Of a DNA stretch of 64,000 nucleotides, positions 1 to 8,853 are shown in pieces. The first letter of the stretch is position 1; each line of letters starts with the position of its first letter. Below the pieces are notes generated by a model. That model worked only from the letters and a program-made list of their open reading frames with translations. It did no database searches and was not told the DNA's origin. The translations under genes were made by a program, and so were the position numbers. This DNA is from Novosphingobium umbonatum. Its GTDB lineage: Bacteria; Pseudomonadota; Alphaproteobacteria; Sphingomonadales; Sphingomonadaceae. The stretch covers positions 186,001 to 250,000 of the forward strand of contig NZ_SACO01000002.1 in NCBI RefSeq assembly GCF_004005905.1, read 5' to 3'.

Positions 1-1185
1 TTTGCCCACCATCACCACCATGGCGCGATGCTTGCCCTCGCCCGTGTGGTTATCAATGCCCCAGAACATGCCGATCGGCCCGTCGGTGGAGAAGCTGGCA
101 GGCAGGCCATCGGCCTTCCAGAAAGGCTTTTCCACGCTGAGATAGAGGCGGGCGGTGTTGGCATAGGGCATATGGGCAATGGCATCGCGCGCCTTGGGAT
201 TGGCCGCGCCGGTAATCTCCACATCGCGCAGCATGGTGAAAGGCAGGCTGCTGATCACAAAGCGCGCCTGATAGGTGCTGCCGTCGAGGCAAGTCACACT
301 GGCGCCCTTGTCGCTCATGGCAATGCGGCCCACGCGCTTGTTCAGGCGCACCACATCGCCCAGCTTGGCCGCCATGGCGAAGGGCAATTGCTGGCACCCG
401 CCGACGATATTGTTGATCGAGGCCAGACCATTGATCGCATTATGATCATTGGCCTCGCCAAAGGGATGTTCACGCTTGCCCGCCTCGCCCGTGCCGCCCG
501 CCGTGGTGCCAAAACGGCGGTCGGCGATGCTGCGCGTTTCCTCCTGCCACATGCGCAACATGGATGTTTCATCGATGCCGATGCCCGGCGCGGAATAGCT
601 GGCCAGTTCGATGGCGGCGGGCGAATAGCCCTTTTGCACCATCAATTGCCGCAGCGAAATATCCTGATCAGCCAATTTCGGGTCCAGCCAGTCGGACAAT
701 TCCTTGCAAGGGTTCCACTTGGCGGTCACCGCCTGCCCCATCAACATGGGCGAGATGCGGCGTTCATCGCCCACGGTCTGGTTCAACGGATTGTCGGCCC
801 AGCTCTTGGGGTCCACCCACTGCCCCTTGTAATGGAAACCAAAGGGCAAGAGATCGCGGTCTTCGGGGATCAATTGCAGGCCCAGCTTCATACAGGCATC
901 CAGCACGCGGGCATAGCCGCGCCCGATCTGGCTGGCGCCCACGTCCAGCTTGCCCTCGATCGTGTCGAGCGTTTTGACGCGCCCGCCCACAATCGGGCCA
1001 GCCTCCAGCACCACCACCTTGTAACCCAGCTCACCCAGCATCATCGCCGAATTGAGGCCCGACAGCCCGCCCCCGATGATCACCACATCGGCCTTTTCCG
1101 CCGCCAATGCGCCCTTGGCAAAGCCGACCGAAGGCAAAAGCGTGGTGGCCGATGCGGCGGCGAGGAAATGGCGGCGGTCAAACAT
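1..1185 (-). CDS. Flavin amine oxidase family protein, Tat-exported (3' part outside window)
   Basis: The frame is open from an ATG at 1185 to the window edge, giving 395 visible codons and no stop, so the C-terminus is missing. The N-terminus MFDRRHFLAAAS has the RR-x-F-L core of a Tat signal followed by a small hydrophobic stretch. Next comes a Rossmann FAD-binding motif (VVIIGGGLSGL, about residues 34-44) and then EAGPIVGGRV, the second flavin motif of monoamine-oxidase-like enzymes. This points to an FAD-dependent oxidation of an amine or related substrate outside the cytoplasm. It is the last gene of a minus-strand run, 145 bp after the methyltransferase, so the two may share a transcript. 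The substrate cannot be read from the sequence; a phytoene-desaturase-like role is possible but less likely. Confidence 0.85.
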   Translation of the reverse strand, partial: MFDRRHFLAAASATTLLPSVGFAKGALAAEKADVVIIGGGLSGLNSAMMLGELGYKVVVLEAGPIVGGRVKTLDTIEGKLDVGASQIGRGYARVLDACMKLGLQLIPEDRDLLPFGFHYKGQWVDPKSWADNPLNQTVGDERRISPMLMGQAVTAKWNPCKELSDWLDPKLADQDISLRQLMVQKGYSPAAIELASYSAPGIGIDETSMLRMWQEETRSIADRRFGTTAGGTGEAGKREHPFGEANDHNAINGLASINNIVGGCQQLPFAMAAKLGDVVRLNKRVGRIAMSDKGASVTCLDGSTYQARFVISSLPFTMLRDVEITGAANPKARDAIAHMPYANTARLYLSVEKPFWKADGLPASFSTDGPIGMFWGIDNHTGEGKHRAMVVMVGK

Positions 1186-1330
1186 GGCGCGATGATCCCT
1201 TGGTTATGTGCATTATGCGTGCAAACATGGGCACTAAAACAATTCGTCCGCCATGATGCTGTGCAAAATGGCGGACGAAACATGGGGTATTTTTCTGCCC
1301 GACTGGCGGGCATCACCGGCAATTTTTCGG

Positions 1331-2536
1331 TCAGTCCTTCACCGCCGCACAGGCATACCAGCTGCCCATCAGGGTGCGGCCTTCGGGATGGCCCTCGGTA
1401 AAGAAATCGCTGGTGTTGGGGTTGAGCCAGAACGTGCCCTTGCGATAGCCGATGCCCACCTTTTCCGGCGCGAAACCGGCATCGGTCGCCACTTTCATCC
1501 AGTCGGTGCGGGCCAGCGAGGTCATGAAAGGTTCGTTATTATAGTGCGATTCAAAATCGCAACGCATCTGGTCCCACAGGCACAGATGTTCATGGCGCGG
1601 CGGCACATCCACATGGCACATGATCCCGCCCGAACGCAGCAGGCGGTGACTCTCCTTGAAAATCTGCCGCATCCCTTTGGCCGAGGTTTCATGCAACAAG
1701 GCCGAGGAGCAGACGAGGTCGAAGCTGCCATCCTCGAAATCGGTGTGTTCGGCGTCCTGCTGGCTGAAATGGATGCCAACGCCCATGCTTTCGGCGCGGG
1801 CATGGCCATAACGCAGCATCGGCGCGCCCACGTCCAGCGCATAGACTTCTGCATCGGGGAAAGCCTGTGCAATCGCCACCGTGGAATGGCCCACCGAACA
1901 GCCCAGATCCAGAATGCGCTTGGGCTTGAAATCGGGGAAGAAGCCCTGAACATGGCTGGCCAGCGTATGGCCGCGCCCGTCATTCTTCCACCCGCCGTTC
2001 AGATTGCGCAGATAGGTGGAGGCAAAACGGTCATACAGCGCGCCTGCACGGAAATCGGCCTCCGACGTATCGGTAATATAGCCGCCGCCCATGCGGTGAT
2101 GGTCGATCGAGCTGATATAGCGCGGCATTTCCAGATCGGGGTTGAGCCGTAAAGAGCCCTTGGGCTGGGCGCTCAACTCGGCGACTTTTCCGGCCAGATC
2201 GTCATATTGGCGATCAATCGCATCATCGATCACATGCCAGATGCGATCCTGATAGAACAGCGACAGCGTCAGCCAATATTGGTGCAGGGGATGGCTTTCC
2301 AACGCGCCGCGCACTTCGCCGCTACGCGTGGGGGCCTTGCCGGTCTTGGCGGTCACTTCCGGCACGATCACCTCGTCCAGCAGGCGCCGGTCGAGCGGGT
2401 CCATATGCTGGTTGGTCCATGCACGCATGGCAAGGAAATGATCCTCCAGCGCCTGTTCGTCATGGGTGGCCTGCGGCATGACCGCATGGCCGTAATGGGG
2501 GGTGTTGGGGCGGGTTTCGGGCGCAAGAGTTGCCAT
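1331..2536 (-). CDS. Class I SAM-dependent methyltransferase, copy 1 (401 aa)
   Basis: The SAM-binding motif I is ILDLGCSVGHS at residues 208-218, followed by an acidic residue in YALDVGAP and a motif-IV-like FEDGSFDLVCSS. It is preceded by an unusual N-terminal domain of about 200 residues. The start at 2536 has AAGGA eight bases upstream. It is clearly paralogous to the gene at 7196-8425: both share ALYDR, PDFKP-RILD-GC-VGHST, IDVGAP/LDVGAP, FEDG-FDLV and LLHETS in the same order. Both also lie beside a 120-aa helical protein gene. It is inferred to modify a small molecule or partner protein in the surrounding oxidative pathway; the acceptor is unknown. Confidence 0.88.
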   Translation of the reverse strand: MATLAPETRPNTPHYGHAVMPQATHDEQALEDHFLAMRAWTNQHMDPLDRRLLDEVIVPEVTAKTGKAPTRSGEVRGALESHPLHQYWLTLSLFYQDRIWHVIDDAIDRQYDDLAGKVAELSAQPKGSLRLNPDLEMPRYISSIDHHRMGGGYITDTSEADFRAGALYDRFASTYLRNLNGGWKNDGRGHTLASHVQGFFPDFKPKRILDLGCSVGHSTVAIAQAFPDAEVYALDVGAPMLRYGHARAESMGVGIHFSQQDAEHTDFEDGSFDLVCSSALLHETSAKGMRQIFKESHRLLRSGGIMCHVDVPPRHEHLCLWDQMRCDFESHYNNEPFMTSLARTDWMKVATDAGFAPEKVGIGYRKGTFWLNPNTSDFFTEGHPEGRTLMGSWYACAAVKD

Positions 2537-2557
2537 CGGGGGATCCTTTACGAAAGA

Positions 2558-2920
2558 TCAGTTGGTATCGGCGGCGACTCGCGCCACTTCCTGTTCGTAA
2601 TCGGCCTGCAGGGCCAGAGCATCGGGCAGAAGCTTGTCCCGCGCAACGCCCAAAACCCGGTCATAGGCCTTGGCACGATAGGCCCCGCGATAGGCGCGGG
2701 CATCGGCATCGGGGTGATAGGCATCGATGTCCTCCGGCCCGTGCAGACCGGCGGCTTTCAGCAGCCGTTCATTGGCGTCCAGCCGATCTTTGAGCACCAT
2801 CACCTCGCCCAACAGCGCCAGCACCATGCCTGCCAGGGCATCCTGCGTGGCGCTTTCAAACACCACCGGCTGGCTGCCCTTGGGGCGCGCGGCGCGGTCC
2901 AGATTTTTGCGTTCAACCAA
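2558..2920 (-). CDS. Small helical protein, methyltransferase partner, copy 1 (120 aa)
   Basis: No named family is recognised. A TTG at 2920 is preceded by GGAG seven bases upstream and gives exactly 120 aa, the same length as the related gene at 8437-8799. The two also align without an N-terminal offset (21 residues to the shared Phe). An ATG at 2935 would overlap the upstream stop and has no ribosome site. The shared core is D-A---M-L-L--E---L-DRLD--ER, a predicted amphipathic helix or coiled coil around residues 30-60. It sits four bases after the ureidoglycolate-lyase-like gene and 21 bases before the methyltransferase, so it is probably co-translated with both. A role as chaperone, subunit or substrate of the methyltransferase is inference. 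Confidence 0.75.
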   Translation of the reverse strand: MVERKNLDRAARPKGSQPVVFESATQDALAGMVLALLGEVMVLKDRLDANERLLKAAGLHGPEDIDAYHPDADARAYRGAYRAKAYDRVLGVARDKLLPDALALQADYEQEVARVAADTN

Positions 2921-2924
2921 GGCT

Positions 2925-3482
2925 CTACTCCACATCAAAACGGAAAAGTCGCCCGGTGCGGGCGCGGATATCTTTCTTGTCGAGGTCGGGGCCATGCGCC
3001 TCCTGCGTCACCTCGTCCTTGGCATGCAGATCATAGCCGGTCTGGCTGGAAAGCAAGACGATGATCTGCGTATCGGCCTCGATGCCAAAGGGGAATTCGT
3101 GCCATGTGCCGCGATGCATGGCAAAGCCCGCGCTGCCATCGAAACGGAAGGCGCGCACCTGATCCAGATCGGGCAGATCCCCGTCCGAGGGCGGCGCCAT
3201 CACCGCGATAAAGGGCTTGCCCGCCAAGGGAATGAAGGCCTGCGTATGCTGGGCATGGCGCTCCATATAACGCACTTCGCCCGCCCGCGGCTCGACATTG
3301 GCCAGCGTGATTTCCACCGGATGATCGCATTCAAACCGCGCCGGATAGCTCATGCTGACCGCGCCCTTGTAGAAATCCACCGCCACCGGCTTGGCCCCGC
3401 TGGCGCTGCCGATGATCGCGCCAAAGGGGGCCAGAGCTTCCGCTGTGGCCGGTTGTAGTGGAAGGGTGATCACCTCGCTCAT
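2925..3482 (-). CDS. Ureidoglycolate-lyase-fold protein (185 aa)
   Basis: The chain resembles the ureidoglycolate lyase (AllA) family across its length: LAPFGAIIG near the N-terminus, then FYKGA, RHAQHTQAFIPL and a C-terminal HRGTWHEFPFG, the cupin-like metal or substrate pocket. The start is an ATG at 3482 whose ATGA overlaps the stop of the cytochrome b561 gene. An in-frame extension to 3710 is the antisense-like remnant of that gene and was not used. No allantoin or purine gene is nearby, so true ureidoglycolate cleavage is doubtful. A lyase or cupin-type step in the local redox pathway is more likely, though unproven. Confidence 0.8.
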   Translation of the reverse strand: MSEVITLPLQPATAEALAPFGAIIGSASGAKPVAVDFYKGAVSMSYPARFECDHPVEITLANVEPRAGEVRYMERHAQHTQAFIPLAGKPFIAVMAPPSDGDLPDLDQVRAFRFDGSAGFAMHRGTWHEFPFGIEADTQIIVLLSSQTGYDLHAKDEVTQEAHGPDLDKKDIRARTGRLFRFDVE

Positions 3483-4096
3483 GCCTGACCTTTCCACATA
3501 CGCAGCAACACATCGTTGCGCGCCACAAAATGCTGCTGCAAGGCCCCCGCAACATGCAGCGCCAGTACGCCAAGCCCCAGCCACAGCCCCCACACATGGA
3601 TGCGCGCGAAAAAACCATATTTGAACAGCACCGGCGCATTCCACGCCACGGGCGGCACAATATGCGGGATAAAGCCCTGCGGCCCGAAACCATCCACGCC
3701 AAAGATCCATAGCTCGGGCGCGGGATAGCCGCCGCCTGCCGCCATGGAGGACAGGGCCGCCCAGCCCGACAAGGGAATGGCCAGCAGCAGCAGATAGAGC
3801 ACGCCCTGCAGGGCCGCCGCCAAAGCACGCTCCAACGCATGGGCCCCGCGCGGAGGCGGACTGGCATGGCTAATGCGCCACAGAATGCGGAACACCGCCA
3901 AGAGCAACACCGCCATACCCAAAGTATGATGGATCTGGCTAGAAAGAATATGCCGCGCCTTTTCTGCATCACTATGGGCCGCATAGGTCCACGCCATGAC
4001 AAAGCCTGCCGGAACTTCCACCAGCACGGCCAGTGCCACACCCCAATGCAGGATGCGGGCAACAAGGTTCCAGCCTTGGACATGGGATGCTGGCAT
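3479..4096 (-). CDS. Cytochrome b561 family membrane protein (205 aa)
   Basis: There are four hydrophobic segments at about residues 15-35, 55-75, 90-112 and 165-187. Histidines suited to ligate two haems lie in RILHWG, QIHHTLG and ARIHVWG plus LALHVAG near the end, the usual pattern of bacterial cytochrome b561. It should pass electrons between the quinone pool and a periplasmic partner. It opens the minus-strand group (b561, AllA-like, helical protein, methyltransferase, amine oxidase) and is divergent from the FAD oxidase at 4313. It is a plausible electron exit for the flavin enzymes here, which is inference from position. Confidence 0.87.
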   Translation of the reverse strand: MPASHVQGWNLVARILHWGVALAVLVEVPAGFVMAWTYAAHSDAEKARHILSSQIHHTLGMAVLLLAVFRILWRISHASPPPRGAHALERALAAALQGVLYLLLLAIPLSGWAALSSMAAGGGYPAPELWIFGVDGFGPQGFIPHIVPPVAWNAPVLFKYGFFARIHVWGLWLGLGVLALHVAGALQQHFVARNDVLLRMWKGQA

Positions 4097-4312
4097 GGGC
4101 GACTATTCTCCACGCCGCCCTTGACCGGCGGCTTGGGGTGCAGGATGCCTGCGCCTTACCCCGTGCCAGCCCCCTTCCCCCGCTGTGTCCGCAGACCGGA
4201 TAAAGCCCCTTGCGCCTCTCGCCGGACAGGGCGCACCGCAAGACAGTCTTGGCAGGCCAAGGCGCCCGTCCCATGGTGCGCAGGCATGGATTTTGAATAA
4301 AGGCTTCGTATC
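4097..4312. promoter_or_regulatory. Divergent promoter region between cytochrome b561 and FAD oxidase
   Basis: This 216-bp gap separates two divergent genes and must hold both promoters. No convincing -35/-10 pair, palindrome or riboswitch was seen. The plus-strand gene has only a weak ribosome site before its ATG at 4313. Confidence 0.4.
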
Positions 4313-5872
4313 ATGGTCGCACAGGAAAGCTCCCCCAGCCTGAAGGCGCAATTATCCGCCGCCCTGCCGCAGGGGCAGGTGCTCGATAGCGCCGATCTGC
4401 TGGCCTATGTGGCGCAGGATGTTTATCGCGGCGGTGGCGAACCGCTATGCGTGCTGCGCCCTGCCAGCGTGGAGGATCTGCAAACGGCGGTGAAGCTCTG
4501 TGCAGAGGCAGGCGTGGCCATCGTGCCGCGTGGCGGCGGTGCGTCCTATACCGATGGCTATCTCTATGGTCCGGGCGGCCATGTGTTGATCGACACGCGC
4601 GATCTGACCGCGATGGAGATTGACGAGAGCAATGCCATTGTCACGGTCGAAGCGGGCGTCACCTGGGCCGATCTGAAGGCCGCTCTGGATGCACGCGGGC
4701 TGCGCACACCCTTTTGGGGCCCGTTTTCGGGCATTGCCGCCACCGTGGGCGGATCGGTCAGCCAGAACAGCGTCAGCCATGGCACCGCCGCGCATGGGAT
4801 TTCGGCGCAAAGCGTGCTGGGGCTGGATGTGGTGCTGGCCAATGGCGATCTGCTGACCACCAATGCCGCTTCCTCCATCCGTAACTATGGACCGGACCTC
4901 ACCGGCCTGTTCACCGGCGATTGTGGTACTTTGGGCGTGAAGGCGCGTATTCGCCTGCCTTTGATCAACGCGCAGGCCCATGCCGAGGCGCTGTCTTTCG
5001 CCTTTGATACATTCGAGGCCTATCACGCCGCCGTGCGCCGTGCGCAAATGGCGCGGGTGGATGACAGCCATTTCATGATCGACCTTGCCCTGTCCCAAGG
5101 CCAGATCGGCCGCCAGCAGGGCGCGGGCGCCAAGGCCAAAATCGCCTGGGCCGTGTTCCAGAAGGCGCCCAACAAGATCAAGGGCCTGCAGCAATTGCTG
5201 AAAATGGCGCTGGCGGGTGAAGACCCGATGCGTTCGGGCCAATATATGTGCCATTTCATCGTCGAAGGCTTTGACGCCACCGACGCCGCCCATCGCGCAA
5301 ACTATCTGCGGCAGGTGATCGGCGATGACGGGCGCGAGATTGCCAACACGATCCCCACCTTCGTGCGCTCCATGCCCTTTGCGCCCTTGGGCAATATCCT
5401 TGGCCCCAATGGCGAGCGCTGGGTGCCGATCCATGGCGTGTTGAACCATGATCAGGTGGTGCCCTTCCACCGCGCCTATCAGGCTATGCTAGCGGCGCGG
5501 AAGGCGGATATGGAACGCCTTGGCGTCTGGACCGGCACCATGGCCTCGCCGGTTAACTCCAGCGGGTTCCTGTATGAAGTGGCGCTTTATTGGCCCGATG
5601 CCCGCACCGCCTATCACGACACCACTTTGGGCGCGGAATGGATCGCGGGGCTGACCACCTATCCCGCCAATGCCGAGGCCAAGGCTCTGGCCAATGAGTT
5701 GAAGGAAGCCACGGTCGCGCTGATGCAGCGCTATGGCTCGGGCCATTTCCAGATCGGCCGCGCCTATCCCTACCAGTCGCGCCTTGCCCCGCCTGCCAGC
5801 GCGCTGGTGCGCGGATTGAAGGCCCAGCTTGACCCCAAGGGCGTGATGAATCCGGGCGCGCTGGGTTTCTAA
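4313..5872 (+). CDS. FAD-binding oxidase, GlcD/VAO (PCMH) superfamily (519 aa)
   Basis: The N-terminal half is a PCMH-type FAD domain: VLRPASVEDLQ at residues 44-54, then IVPRGGGASYTDGY, VEAGVTW and GGSVSQNS, ending in GTLGVKARIRLPL. The C-terminal half carries the substrate cap and ends in DPKGVMNPGALGF, typical of glycolate/lactate dehydrogenase and 4-cresol or vanillyl-alcohol oxidase relatives. No signal peptide is visible, so it is probably cytoplasmic. It is divergent from the cytochrome b561 operon and closed by a strong terminator. The substrate is likely an alcohol, hydroxy acid or benzylic group; this is inferred only from the fold. Confidence 0.88.
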   Translation: MVAQESSPSLKAQLSAALPQGQVLDSADLLAYVAQDVYRGGGEPLCVLRPASVEDLQTAVKLCAEAGVAIVPRGGGASYTDGYLYGPGGHVLIDTRDLTAMEIDESNAIVTVEAGVTWADLKAALDARGLRTPFWGPFSGIAATVGGSVSQNSVSHGTAAHGISAQSVLGLDVVLANGDLLTTNAASSIRNYGPDLTGLFTGDCGTLGVKARIRLPLINAQAHAEALSFAFDTFEAYHAAVRRAQMARVDDSHFMIDLALSQGQIGRQQGAGAKAKIAWAVFQKAPNKIKGLQQLLKMALAGEDPMRSGQYMCHFIVEGFDATDAAHRANYLRQVIGDDGREIANTIPTFVRSMPFAPLGNILGPNGERWVPIHGVLNHDQVVPFHRAYQAMLAARKADMERLGVWTGTMASPVNSSGFLYEVALYWPDARTAYHDTTLGAEWIAGLTTYPANAEAKALANELKEATVALMQRYGSGHFQIGRAYPYQSRLAPPASALVRGLKAQLDPKGVMNPGALGF

Positions 5873-5896
5873 ACCCTTCGCACCACACCGCACAAT

Positions 5897-5934
5897 AAAA
5901 GGGCCGGAAGAGGATCTCCCCTTCCGGCCCTTTT
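5897..5934. terminator. Bidirectional intrinsic terminator
   Basis: A perfect 14-bp stem (AAAAGGGCCGGAAG at 5897-5910 with its complement at 5921-5934) has a 10-nt loop and A/T-rich ends on both strands. It lies between the convergent FAD oxidase and DUF1838 genes and can serve both. Confidence 0.92.
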
Positions 5935-5957
5935 CTCTGTCTTCCCCTAAACCGCGC

Positions 5958-6980
5958 TTACTTCTTCAGCGCGGGTGGCTGGGGCGGGGTCCAGCCTTCG
6001 GGCACCGGAGCAGGCTTCTGCTCACGGGCATAGTTTTCAAGGCTGGAGAGCGATGGACCATAATCGGTCTCGGGCGCATGCAGCCATTTTTCGCCCATTT
6101 CGCGGGCAGCGGCCACCAGATCCTTGGGCAGGCCGGCGATGCCATCGGGGATAGTCGAAAAATGGGTGAAATAGGACATATGGCCCGGCGCCTGACCCAT
6201 CAGCATCCATGGCAGCCAAGGCGTGATGCGGCTCCACGAACCGGTGTGGGGGATATGGGTCATATAAGGATTTTCAACGTCCTCTTTCTTGACCACATAG
6301 ATGAACTGTTCCGACACGCGGTTCATCGGACCCGAGCTTTCACGCGGCCATTTGTCGGGCTGCAAAGCGTTGGGATAGATCATGTCGATGCCGGTGTTCA
6401 GGATCATCGTGCCTTCGGGACCCCACTGCCAGTCCTGCAGGAAAGGCTTGGGTTCGCGCTTCACCTTTTGCAAACCGCCATAGCTGGGCGGTTCGGGGAT
6501 GAATTCGCTGATGGTGAAGTTGAACGGGTCATTGGCGATGGGCACCACCTTGACGCGTTCGCCGGTGTAGGGATTGTCCCAGAACTTCAGGATCTCGTTG
6601 GTGTTGATGTCGCGATAGAACACGATCTCGCGCAGCAGGCGGCGCCAGCTGCCATCGGGCAGGCGGTTGATACGAACGACCGAGAAACCTTCGACATTCA
6701 TCAAGGGGCGCACAGCTTCATTGTCGCGCACGCCAAAGATCTTGCCGCGGATCCAGCCCACCTTCTCCTTGCCGGGCTCCACATTGGCGTCCAGACGGGC
6801 ATAGGTGTCGCGGGTCCATTTGGGGTCTTTAAAGTCGATCTTGGTGACAAAATCGATCGGGGGCTTGCCCTTGGGCTTGGCCTTTGCCGCAGCATTGGCG
6901 GCAGCAGGCACCAGCGCCGCACCGGCAGCAGCACCGGCCAGACCCAGCGCGCGGCGGCGGCTCAGCTTCATATCGTCCAT
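5958..6980 (-). CDS. DUF1838 family protein, Tat-exported (340 aa)
   Basis: The chosen ATG at 6980 has AGGAG seven bases upstream; a longer frame to 7043 lacks one. The N-terminus has a Tat signal (SRRRALGLAG, then an Ala-rich stretch ending near ANAAA). The mature part resembles DUF1838 proteins: WTRDTYARLD, GKIFGVRDNE, a block rich in FWDNPYTGE and LQDWQWGPEG, and a Pro/Lys-rich C-terminus. DUF1838 has no assigned function to my knowledge. It is convergent with the FAD oxidase and divergent from the second methyltransferase module, so it probably belongs to the same extracytoplasmic redox pathway. Confidence 0.85.
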   Translation of the reverse strand: MDDMKLSRRRALGLAGAAAGAALVPAAANAAAKAKPKGKPPIDFVTKIDFKDPKWTRDTYARLDANVEPGKEKVGWIRGKIFGVRDNEAVRPLMNVEGFSVVRINRLPDGSWRRLLREIVFYRDINTNEILKFWDNPYTGERVKVVPIANDPFNFTISEFIPEPPSYGGLQKVKREPKPFLQDWQWGPEGTMILNTGIDMIYPNALQPDKWPRESSGPMNRVSEQFIYVVKKEDVENPYMTHIPHTGSWSRITPWLPWMLMGQAPGHMSYFTHFSTIPDGIAGLPKDLVAAAREMGEKWLHAPETDYGPSLSSLENYAREQKPAPVPEGWTPPQPPALKK

Positions 6981-7195
6981 CCTTCGACTCCTTATTCCGC
7001 GTTGTTGGCCACGGATGCGCGACACACAATTGCGGGCGATCAATGCAGGCCGCTGTTTTCCGTATTCTCATGGCCCCATCACAGGGGCAGGTGATGCCTG
7101 ACCACCAGACGGATAGGCAAGCCCCCGCACCCTTGCCATCCGCCTTTGCGCAACCCATGCCTAGTGCCACAAGATCCGTTCCATGGAGTCGAGCC

Positions 7196-8425
7196 ATGCT
7201 CAACACATTCCAGCAAGCGAGCCACCAGATTCTGCCCCAGGCCACCGCCGATGAAGCGGCCCGTCAGGAGTTCGCCAAGAGCTTCAAGGGCTTTATCCAG
7301 AGCACGCTGCTCCCCGGCCTGACGCCGGTCTACAATACCCGCGTGGCCAAGGCTTTTGAAAAAGAACATGGCCGCGCGCCGCAAGACCGCCGCGACATCC
7401 GTTCGGGCATGGTCAAGGATTTCTACTTCCAGCATTATGCCGCATCCAACCGCATCGCACAGGAATTGCTGTGGGAATCGGTGAATGTCTCGGTCGATCG
7501 CCAATTGCCCGAATTGATCGAGCGCGCCCGCGAGCTTTCCGCCAGCACCAAGGCCAAGCTGGTAATCCCCGAGGATTTTGTCCCCCCACGCTATGTCACC
7601 GCCTTTGACATTCACTGCATGCCCGGCGGCTATTGCAGCGAAGTGACCAAGGATGACGTGGCGGTCGGCGCGCTTTATGATCGCGGCGTCTTCCTCTATT
7701 CGATGGGCTATACCGGCCCCAACAATGACGACATGGGCCGCAGCGTCTGCAACTATCTGCGCCGCCATGCGCCCGATTTCAAACCGCGCCGCATTCTGGA
7801 TATGGGCTGCACCGTGGGTCACTCCACCCTGCCCTACAAGGAATATTTCCCCGATGCCGAAATCTGGGGCATCGATGTGGGCGCGCCTTGCGTGCGCTAT
7901 GCCCATGCCCGCGCGGCAGGCTTTGGTCTGGAAGTCAATTTCGCGGCGATGAATGCGGAAGAAACCACTTTCGAAGACGGCTATTTCGATCTGGTGGTCA
8001 GCCATATCCTGCTGCATGAAACCAGCGGCAAGGCCATGCCCCGCGTGTTTGCCGAAGCCCATCGCGTGCTGGCGCCGGGCGGCATGATGATCCATGCCGA
8101 CTTGCCCCCGTTTGACCTGATGGACCCGTTCACCCAGTTCATTCTGGACAACGAGACATGGTACAATAACGAGCCCTTCTGGGGCGCGATGCGCGACATG
8201 GACCAGATCGCTCTGGCCGAAAAGGTCGGCTTTGACCGCAGCGCGGTGAAGTTTGATACCGCCCCGATGGCGGTGATGGAATTTGCCGCCGCCGCCGAAG
8301 GGTACAGCCAACAGGCCGCCGAGGATGTGGCCGAACGTGACTTTACCGCTGGCGAATTTGCCCCCGGCGGTGGCTGGGAAGTGCTGATCGCGCGCAAGGC
8401 CGAAGCTGCAGCTCTGGCTGCTTGA
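7196..8425 (+). CDS. Class I SAM-dependent methyltransferase, copy 2 (409 aa)
   Basis: The ATG at 7196 has GGAG seven bases upstream and gives a length close to the paralogue at 1331-2536 (401 aa). The frame runs further upstream to 6884, but that part is antisense to the DUF1838 gene. SAM motif I is ILDMGCTVGHS (residues 200-210), followed by IDVGAP, FEDGYFDLVVSH and LLHETSGK. The roughly 195-residue N-terminal domain is also shared with copy 1. It is followed 11 bases later by the second 120-aa helical protein. Inferred to be a diverged duplicate acting on a related acceptor. Confidence 0.88.
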   Translation: MLNTFQQASHQILPQATADEAARQEFAKSFKGFIQSTLLPGLTPVYNTRVAKAFEKEHGRAPQDRRDIRSGMVKDFYFQHYAASNRIAQELLWESVNVSVDRQLPELIERARELSASTKAKLVIPEDFVPPRYVTAFDIHCMPGGYCSEVTKDDVAVGALYDRGVFLYSMGYTGPNNDDMGRSVCNYLRRHAPDFKPRRILDMGCTVGHSTLPYKEYFPDAEIWGIDVGAPCVRYAHARAAGFGLEVNFAAMNAEETTFEDGYFDLVVSHILLHETSGKAMPRVFAEAHRVLAPGGMMIHADLPPFDLMDPFTQFILDNETWYNNEPFWGAMRDMDQIALAEKVGFDRSAVKFDTAPMAVMEFAAAAEGYSQQAAEDVAERDFTAGEFAPGGGWEVLIARKAEAAALAA

Positions 8426-8436
8426 GAGGAAGATAG

Positions 8437-8799
8437 ATGTTCGAGACCACTGAACGCCCCCATGTGATCCGCGATGCGCGTGGCAAGCGCCCGCAATTCT
8501 ATGAGGAAGCCGGGCTGGATACGGCCATGTCGATGATCCTCGTGCTGGCCAGCGAGCTTTCCACCCTGCGCGACCGTCTGGACAGCGCGGAACGCGTGGC
8601 GAAGCTGAATGGCATGGATCTGGCCGCGGGAATCGAGGCGCTGGAACTGGATCAGGCAGCGCTCGAAGAGCGTGAGGCCCGCCGTCAGGACTTCCTTGCC
8701 CGCCTGTATTATCTGGCGCGCAAGGATGCGCAGGAAGCCTCCGAAGCCGAAACCGCCGAGGGTTTCAAGGCCACGATCGAGGAAATCGCGCAGGGTTGA
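8437..8799 (+). CDS. Small helical protein, methyltransferase partner, copy 2 (120 aa)
   Basis: The gene has a good ribosome site (GAGGAAG) and follows the methyltransferase directly. It shares with the gene at 2558-2920 the segment D-AM-M-L-LA-EL--LRDRLD-AER (residues about 29-53), then an acidic and Arg-rich helical C-terminus. No signal peptide, membrane segment or metal-binding Cys/His cluster is present. The repeated pairing with a methyltransferase suggests an obligate partner, but no function is known to me. A strong terminator follows. Confidence 0.8.
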   Translation: MFETTERPHVIRDARGKRPQFYEEAGLDTAMSMILVLASELSTLRDRLDSAERVAKLNGMDLAAGIEALELDQAALEEREARRQDFLARLYYLARKDAQEASEAETAEGFKATIEEIAQG

Positions 8800-8823
8800 T
8801 TCCCTCCAGCGCCACACAAAAGG

Positions 8824-8853
8824 AAAGGGGGGAGCTTGGCGGCTCCCCCCTTT
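8824..8853. terminator. Bidirectional intrinsic terminator
   Basis: A 12-bp perfect stem (AAAGGGGGGAGC at 8824-8835, complement at 8842-8853) has a 6-nt loop and a following T run. It separates the helical-protein gene from the convergent hydrolase. Confidence 0.9.

Noticed and set aside
28-1401. Long plus-strand reading frame (457 aa) over the first genes
   Set aside because: It is antisense to the amine oxidase gene, has a His/Gln/Arg-rich nonsense composition and no recognisable domain; GC-rich codon usage opens such frames.
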